A stretch of DNA of 64,000 nucleotides from Gorsachius magnificus. Taxonomy: Eukaryota; Chordata; Aves; Pelecaniformes; Ardeidae. Shown here piece after piece: positions 58,211-64,000 of the stretch (positions are counted from its first letter, which is position 1; every line of letters begins with the position of its first letter). The stretch is taken from assembly GCA_034008185.1 (NCBI GenBank), contig CM067105.1:1860001-1924000 (forward strand), given 5' to 3'. The position numbers were made by a program, and so were the translations under genes. The notes below the pieces were generated by a model. That model was not told the origin of the DNA, did no database searches, and saw only the letters and a program-made list of their open reading frames with translations.

Positions 58211-58461
58211 CTGAGATCCGTGTTGTTTACTACCTATTGCTGTAGGGCAGGAAAGACTCCTGCAGAGCCCAGAGCAGAGCCTCCAGCTCCCTGGGGCACC
58301 CTCAGCCAGAACCAATCAGAGTTCACCAAAGATCTTATGGAAAAGGGAAAGGAGTTTTGGGAGGTTGTATAAGAAATTGAATAAATTATTCTCAAAAAGT
58401 CTGCCCTAACTTTTCACTTCCTTTACCTCCTTGAAAAGCTCCCCAAGCCCAGAGGAAGCAA

Positions 58462-59391
58462 ATCTCCAACAGCAGCTCCACCACTCCATTCCTCCTCCTG
58501 GCATTTGGAGACAGACGGGAGCTGCAGCTCTTGCACTTCTGGCTCTTCCTGGGCATCTACCTGGCTGCCCTCCTGGGCAACAGCCTCATCGTCACCACCA
58601 TAGCCTGCAACTACCGCCTCCACACCCCCATGTACTTCTTCCTCCTCAACCTCTCCCTCCTCGACCTGGGATCCATCTCCACCACTGTTCCCAAGTCGAT
58701 GTTGAATTCCCTGTTGGAGACCAGGGCCATCTCCTATGCAGGATGTGCTTCCCAGCTTTTCATGTTCATCTTTTTGATGTCAGCAGAGTATTATCTTCTC
58801 ACTGTCATGGCCTATGACCGCTATGTTGCCATCTGCAAACCCCTGCACTATGGGACCCTCCTGGGCACCAGAGCTTGTGTCCACATGGCAGCAGCTGCCT
58901 GGGGCAGTGGTTTTCTCAGTGCTGCGCTGCACACGGTCAATATATTTTCACTCCCCCTCTGCAAGGGTAATGCTGTGGACCAGTTCTACTGTGAAGTTCC
59001 CCAGATCCTCAAGCTCTCCTGCTCAGACGTCTACCTCAGGGAGGTTGGCCTTCTTATGTTTAGTGTGTTTGTGGACTTTGGTTTTTTTCTTTTCACTGTG
59101 CTGTCCTATGTGCAGATCTTCAGGGTTGTGCTGAGGATCCCCTCTCAGCAGGGACGGCACAAAGCCTTTTCCACGTGCCTCCCTCACCTGGCCGTGGTCT
59201 CCCTGTTTATCAGCACTGTAGTGTTTGCCCACACAAAGCCCCCTTCCATCTCCTCTCCTTCCCTGGATCTGGTGGTGGCAGTGCTCTACTCAGTGGTTCC
59301 TCCAACAGTGAACCCCCTCATCTACAGCATGAGGAACAAGGAAATCAAGGATGCCCTTTGGAAAATGATCCAAAGGATGCTCTTCCACTGA
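58462..59391 (+). pseudogene. Olfactory receptor, family 14-like, start codon lost, otherwise open (OR unit 5)
   Basis: From 58462 to the stop at 59389-59391 the frame is open for 309 codons, the normal OR length. It shows every landmark: SNSSTTPFLLLAFGD N-terminus with a glycosylation site (NSS), TM1 LHFWLFLGIYLAALLGNSL, PMYFFLLNLSLLDLGS, MAYDRYVAICKPLHYGTLL, the cysteine-rich second loop (DQFYCEVPQILKLSCSD), SYVQIF, KAFSTCLPHLAVVSLF and PLIYSMRNKEIKDALWK. The codon aligned with the ATG of unit 3 (33984) is ATC at 58462-58464. An in-frame TGA lies upstream at 58432, and the first in-frame ATG is in TM2. It could be a very recent pseudogene, or be rescued by splicing or a non-ATG start; the visible leader exon does not supply an in-frame ATG. 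The type label is therefore provisional. Confidence 0.85.
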
Positions 59392-59471
59392 TGTTAACCT
59401 GCTTCCCCTCCTCTGCACATTTCCCACATCTTAGGCATAAGTCTGAGTTTTTATCTCATAATAACTCTAAG

Positions 59472-59705
59472 AATCATAGAATCATAGAATGTTTTGGGTT
59501 GGAAGGGACCCCTAGAGGTCATCTAGTCCAACCCCCCTGCAGGGAGCAGGAACACCGCTAACTAGATCAGGTTGCTCAGAGCCCCATCCAACCTGGCCTT
59601 GAATGTTCCCAGGGATGGGGCCTCCACCACCTCTCTGGGCAACCCGTTCCAGTGTTTCACCACCCTCGTTGTAAAGAATTTCCTCCTTATATCCAGTCTA
59701 AAAGA
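59472..59705 (-). mobile_element. CR1 LINE 3' end
   Basis: A complement-strand CR1 starting AATCATAGAATCATAGAATG at 59472 and ending near the [17 protein letters not shown] coding segment. It is 5'-truncated and inserted in the 3' flank of OR unit 5; the flank resumes after it and matches 8440-8560. Confidence 0.8.
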
Positions 59706-60860
59706 GATAACATTCTGGGTGCATCCTCCTTTTGAGAGTTTGTACTCTTGTTTCTGACCTTTGCAGAACACTGTGTCACATGTACCTTGACAGATAGCAG
59801 CTCTTCATTAAAAGGGGATCCCTTGGGTGAGTACCTGAATGCTGGGCTCTTCCTCCAAAGTTGCTTCCAAGAAAGTGTCCAAGGAATTTGTCTTTCAATC
59901 TTTCTCTTCTCCTTTTGTCCTCAGTGCTTTTTGGGTTAAGATCATGGAATTGTTGGTTTCAGTTGAATCAAAAGTTCTGGATTTAAAAGCTCAATTCTTA
60001 TTGTCCAGGGGAAGGGAAGATGGTTCATGAGGTCCTTGTTATCTCTTCAGGTGGCTACATGCATGGCAGGACTCTACTGAAATAAATTTTGGGGTGTTCT
60101 TCAAATGAATGGGGACTCACCACATGCCCTGTGGTCTCAATGAATGCCATGATCAATAAAAAGGGAACCAGTTTCCTACTTACCCTCATTACCCTCATTA
60201 CAATCATTACTCATTACAAGTCCCATAGCTCTGGCCACAGTTCATCTCTCAGCCAAGACCTTTTCTGTCAGCTGGAGCTGGAGCTCAATCAGGTGCTCAT
60301 GGCCTTGCCATGACAACTATTGAAAATCTCCATTGGTTAAAATCCCAAGACATAGGATTTGTTTATATTCTGTTTACAGCCTACAGCACCCCATGGTCTG
60401 CAATTGTGTCATTTCCTTACGCTTGTCCAGAAACAACCGTGTTTCAACATCTGACTGTTGTCTATCAGTCTTCTGCTACGGTGACAAGACTGGCTTCATC
60501 TTCCTGTAAACTGCCCTCTAGGGACTGGCAGATCACTAGGACATTCCCAAGCCCTTCCCTTCTGCAGGGTGAACAAGGCCCTTCCTGCAGTTTCTCCTCC
60601 CAGGTGAGCGCTCCGGCCCCTGAGCATCTCGATGACTCAGTGATGTTTCTACAACATCAGGAGCAGTTAAGGAAAAAACACAGATACTGTGTGGCCACTG
60701 CTGATTTGCAAGAGCTGGTGTAGATGGCTCTGAGCTTCCCTGTGTCCTCTTTCACTCAGTCTTCTCCAGCAAGGTCTCCCAGGCCTCTGTGACTCAGGGC
60801 AGGACTCTGGAGGAGATCAACCAGCAACCACAATCCTTACCAGTCTCTGGGAGAGGAGGG
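59706..60860 (+). repeat. 3' flank of OR unit 5
   Basis: No gene is seen. 59790-60310 is homologous to 8480-9650, and parts are inverted at 17240-17835. Its end abuts the LTR at 60861. Confidence 0.5.
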
Positions 60861-61428
60861 TGTCGTGGTTTAACCCAGCTGGCAACTAAGCACCACGCAG
60901 CCGCTCACTCACTCCCCCCCCTCCCTCAGTGGGATGGGGGAGAGAATGGGGAAGGAGAAAAAGGTTAGAGCCGAGGGCTGAGATAAAGACAGTTTAATAA
61001 GAGAAAATAATAATAATAGTAATAATGAGAAGGATAACAAAATATACAGAATATACAAAACGAATGATGCACAATGCAATTGCTCACCACCCGCCCGTCC
61101 CGAGCAGCAATCACTCCCTGAGCTGCAATCACACAGCCCGAGCTGCGAACCAACCGATCGACTACCCCCCGAGCATGACGTTCTATGGTATGGAATAGCT
61201 CTTTGGAAAGTTTGGGTGAGCTGTCCTAGCTGTGCTGTACTCCCAGCTTGTTATGCACCTGGCCGAGCAGGAGAAGCTCAAAAAGTCCTTGAGCAGTCTG
61301 AGCACTACTTGGCAACAACTAAAAACATCAGTGTGTTATCAACATTCTTCTGGCACTAAATCCAAACCCACAGCACTATGCTAGCTACTATGAAGAAAAT
61401 TAACTCTATCCCAGACCAAACCAGGACA
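60861..61428 (-). mobile_element. Solo LTR with 5-bp target duplication
   Basis: 568 bp, the same family as 10117-10669, flanked by GAGGG at 60856-60860 and 61429-61433. Contains an AATAATAATAATAGTAATAA microsatellite near 61005. No internal retroviral sequence is attached. Confidence 0.88.
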
Positions 61429-61779
61429 GAGGGGCAGCAACCCAGGGAGCTGGGTGATGTCACAGTGAAGCCACTCTCCATCACCTCTGAAGGTCATGGA
61501 GACTGTGGGGGACTCCCTGGCAATGGGGGAAATGCACCAATGAGTTGTATGCATCTTTCGGAAATGCCCAAAGGCTTTGCAGAGGAGCGAAAGGCTGTGC
61601 CCCAGAGCGTGCCCACTCAGATCCCATTTCTGGGTGTCTGAAAGAGAAGGGGACTGGATTTACACAGGGTCGCTGATCTCTCGCCAACCTCTGCTTTCTG
61701 TGATGAAAGGACAGGATTGCTGGACACAGGCAGACCAGCAGTTTTCATTTAACCTGGAAGTCAGTGAAGTTTTCAACAT

Positions 61780-64000
61780 CACACCCCCCCAACCCCTGCA
61801 ATATTCTTATGTCATTGTGCAGCAGGATAGCTATGATGTAGTCGCCATCACAGAAACATGGTGGGATGCCTCTTGTGACTGGAGTGCTGCAATGGATGGC
61901 TATAAGGTCTTTAGAAGGGACAGGAAAGGAAGGAGAGGTGGTGCGGTGACTCCGTATGTTAGGGAGTGTTTTGATTGTACAGAGCTCGACGCTTGTGATG
62001 AGGCTGAGTGCTTATGGGTAAGGATGAGGGGGAAGGCCAACAGAAAAAATATCCTGTTGGGAGTCTGTTACAGACCACCTGACCAGGATGAGGAGGTCGA
62101 TGAAGTATTCTACAAGCGGCTGGCAGAAGTCTCTCAATCATGAGCTCTTCAAGGAAGAAGTCTTAAAGGCACAGGAGCTGCCTCTCTCCATGTGCCGTAA
62201 GATGAATCGACGAGGAAGATGACCTGCTTGGCTGAACAGAGGTCTTTTACTGAGACTCAGGAAGAAAAGGAGAGCTTACCAGCTTTGGAAGAAGGGGCAG
62301 GCAACTCAAGAAGAGTACAGGGATCTCATGAGGTCATGGAAAGAGGAAATTAGAAAGGCAAAAGCCCCCTAGAAATCAACCTGGCCTCTGTTGTAAGAAA
62401 GAGTAAAAAAAGTTTTTATAAATACATCAACAGCAAAAAGAAAACCAGGAAGAACCTCCACCCTCTAGTGGATGCAATGGGGAACATTGCCACTAAAGAT
62501 GAGGAAAAGGCTGAGATACTTAACGCCTTCTTTGCCTCAGTCTTGAATGGCCCGACGAGTTATCCCCAGGGTACTGAACCCCCCGAGCTGGAAGACGGGG
62601 ATGGTGAGTGGAATAAACCCCCCATAATCCAGGAGGAAGCAGGTTTTGACCTGCTATGCTACCTGGATGTCCACAATCTATGGGGTCAGATGGGATCCAC
62701 TTGAGAGTTCTGAAGGAGCTGTCAGAGGAGCTTGCCAAGCCACTCTCCATCATTGATCAGCAGTCCTGCAGAACAGGGGAGGTCCCAGATGACTGGAGGT
62801 TGGCAAATGTGTGGACTATCTACAAGAAAGGCCAGAAGGACGATCTGGGAAACTACAGGCCCGTCAGCATTGACCTTGGTACTGGGGAAGGTTATGGAGC
62901 AGTTCATCCTGAGTGCACTCACCAGGCATATGGAGGACAATCAGGAGATCAGGTCCAGCCGGCATGGGTTCATGAAAGGCAGGTCCAGCCTGACCGACCT
63001 GATTTCCTTCTATGACCAGGTAACCTGCTTGGTGGATGAGGGAAAGGTTGTGGAAGTTGTCTACCTGGGATTCCACAAGGCTTTTGATAGTGTCCCACAG
63101 AATTTTCCTGGAGAAGCTGGTGGCTCAGGGCTTGGACAGGCGTACTCTTTGCTGGGTAAAAGACTGGCTGGATGGCTGAGCCCACAGAGTTGTGGTGAAT
63201 GGAGGTAAATCCAGCTGGCGGCCAGTCACGAGCAGTGTCCCCCAGGGCTCAGTTCTGGGCCCAGTTCTGTTTAACATCTTTATCAATGACCTTGACGAGG
63301 GGTTCAAGTGCACCCTCAGTTGGTTTGCAGATGACAGCAAATTGGACGGGAGTGCTGATCTGCTGGAGGGGAAGAGGGCTCTTCAGAGGGCTGGATCCAT
63401 GGGCCCAGGCCAACTGTGTGAGGTTCAACAAGGTCAAGTCCTGGGTCCTGCACTTCAGTCACAACAACCCCATGCAACGCTACTTTCTGCCCAGCAGAAA
63501 AGGACCTGAGGGTGTTAGGAGACAGCCATCTGAATATGAGCCAGAGGTGTGCCCAGGTAGCCAAGAGGGCCAAGGGCATCCTGGATTTTACCAGGACTGG
63601 TGTGGCCAGCAGGAGCAGGGCAGTGACCGTGCCCCTGTCCTGGGCACTGGTGAGGCCGCCCCTAAAATGCTGGGTTTGGTGTTGGGCCCCTGACTCCCAG
63701 AAGGACATGGAGGGGCTGGAGCTTGTCCAGAGAAGGGCAATGGAGCTGATGAGGGGTCTGGAGCTCAAGACTGCTGGGGAGCGGCTGGGGGAGCTGGGGG
63801 TGTTCAGTCTGGAGAAGAGGAGGCTGAGGGGAGCCCTTATCGCTCCCTACAACTGCCTGACAGAAGCGGGGAGCTTGGGGGGGTCGGGCTCTGCTCCCAG
63901 AAACGGGTGATAGGACAGGGGAAACGGCCTCAAGTTGTGCCAGGGCAGGGTTAGGTTGGACATTGGGAACAATTCCTTCCCCAAAGGGCTGTCAAGTTCT
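61780..64000 (+). mobile_element. CR1 LINE with endonuclease and reverse transcriptase remnants, internally deleted
   Basis: 61808-62143 encodes part of the APE-type endonuclease (VVAITETWWDASCDWSAAMD, VCYRPPDQDEEVDE). At about 62150 it jumps directly to the region before reverse transcriptase (QGRSLKGTGA, a shifted form of the KEEVLKAQE segment), omitting well over 100 codons present in complete CR1 ORF2. Reverse transcriptase pieces follow in several frames: [73 protein letters not shown], then C-terminal segments to 63910. The catalytic FADD is present, but frameshifts and stops are many. It runs off the right edge. Confidence 0.85.

Noticed and set aside
58423..58817. Other frames over OR unit 5
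   Set aside because: Shadows of the 309-codon receptor frame.
1..64000. CRISPR arrays, bacterial operons, tRNA and rRNA genes
   Set aside because: No regularly spaced identical repeats and no tRNA- or rRNA-like sequence were seen; the sequence is vertebrate nuclear DNA.

Overview
The window is bird-like nuclear DNA. It has no operon structure, its coding sequence is split into exons with GT/AG splice sites, and it is dense in CR1 LINE retrotransposons whose 3' ends finish in the ATTCTATG-type repeat. It also carries avian-type retroviral LTRs and olfactory receptor (OR) sequences of the large avian family-14 type. No species can be named. Nothing in it is certain to be an intact protein gene; every recognisable cellular gene shows at least one break.

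Layout: (1) 0.1-3.9 kb, minus strand: the last exons of ATAD2 (end of the second AAA+ region, half of the bromodomain, acidic tail), with the middle of the bromodomain deleted and no upstream exons recognised. (2) 6.4-60.8 kb: five OR units whose orientation alternates +,-,+,-,+ (OR parts at 7.5, 19, 34, 47 and 59 kb). Four of the five carry the same 5' noncoding block, and all share 3' flanking sequence. All five are damaged: N-terminus replaced, stop codon, frameshifts, 3' fragment only, and lost start codon respectively. (3) 9.7-16.9, 22.6-31.8 and 38-46 kb: a mosaic of inverted and direct duplications filled with old and young CR1 copies, LTRs, a broken retroviral pol piece and two degenerate telomere-like C-rich tracts. 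(4) 50.2-55.37 kb, minus strand: the 3' half of a scavenger-receptor cysteine-rich (SRCR) gene of the CD163/WC1 type (SRCR exons, transmembrane exon, tyrosine-containing tail exons, all phase 1). It carries two frameshifts, an in-frame stop and a lost splice donor, and its upstream end runs into a gap of exactly 500 N. (5) 55.87-64.0 kb: an LTR inserted in a CR1, the fifth OR unit, a solo LTR and a long decayed CR1 that runs off the right edge.

Rather than a working gene system, the window looks like a rapidly rearranging chemosensory and immune multigene region: OR and SRCR copies being duplicated, inverted and inactivated, with retroelements at many of the breakpoints. The most useful observations are the alternating OR units with a shared spliced 5' leader, the fifth OR whose only visible lesion is the start codon, the ATAD2 piece with an internal bromodomain deletion, and a long open CR1 reverse-transcriptase frame that has lost two residues of its catalytic motif. 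All family names come from recognition of the translated sequence; no database search was possible.
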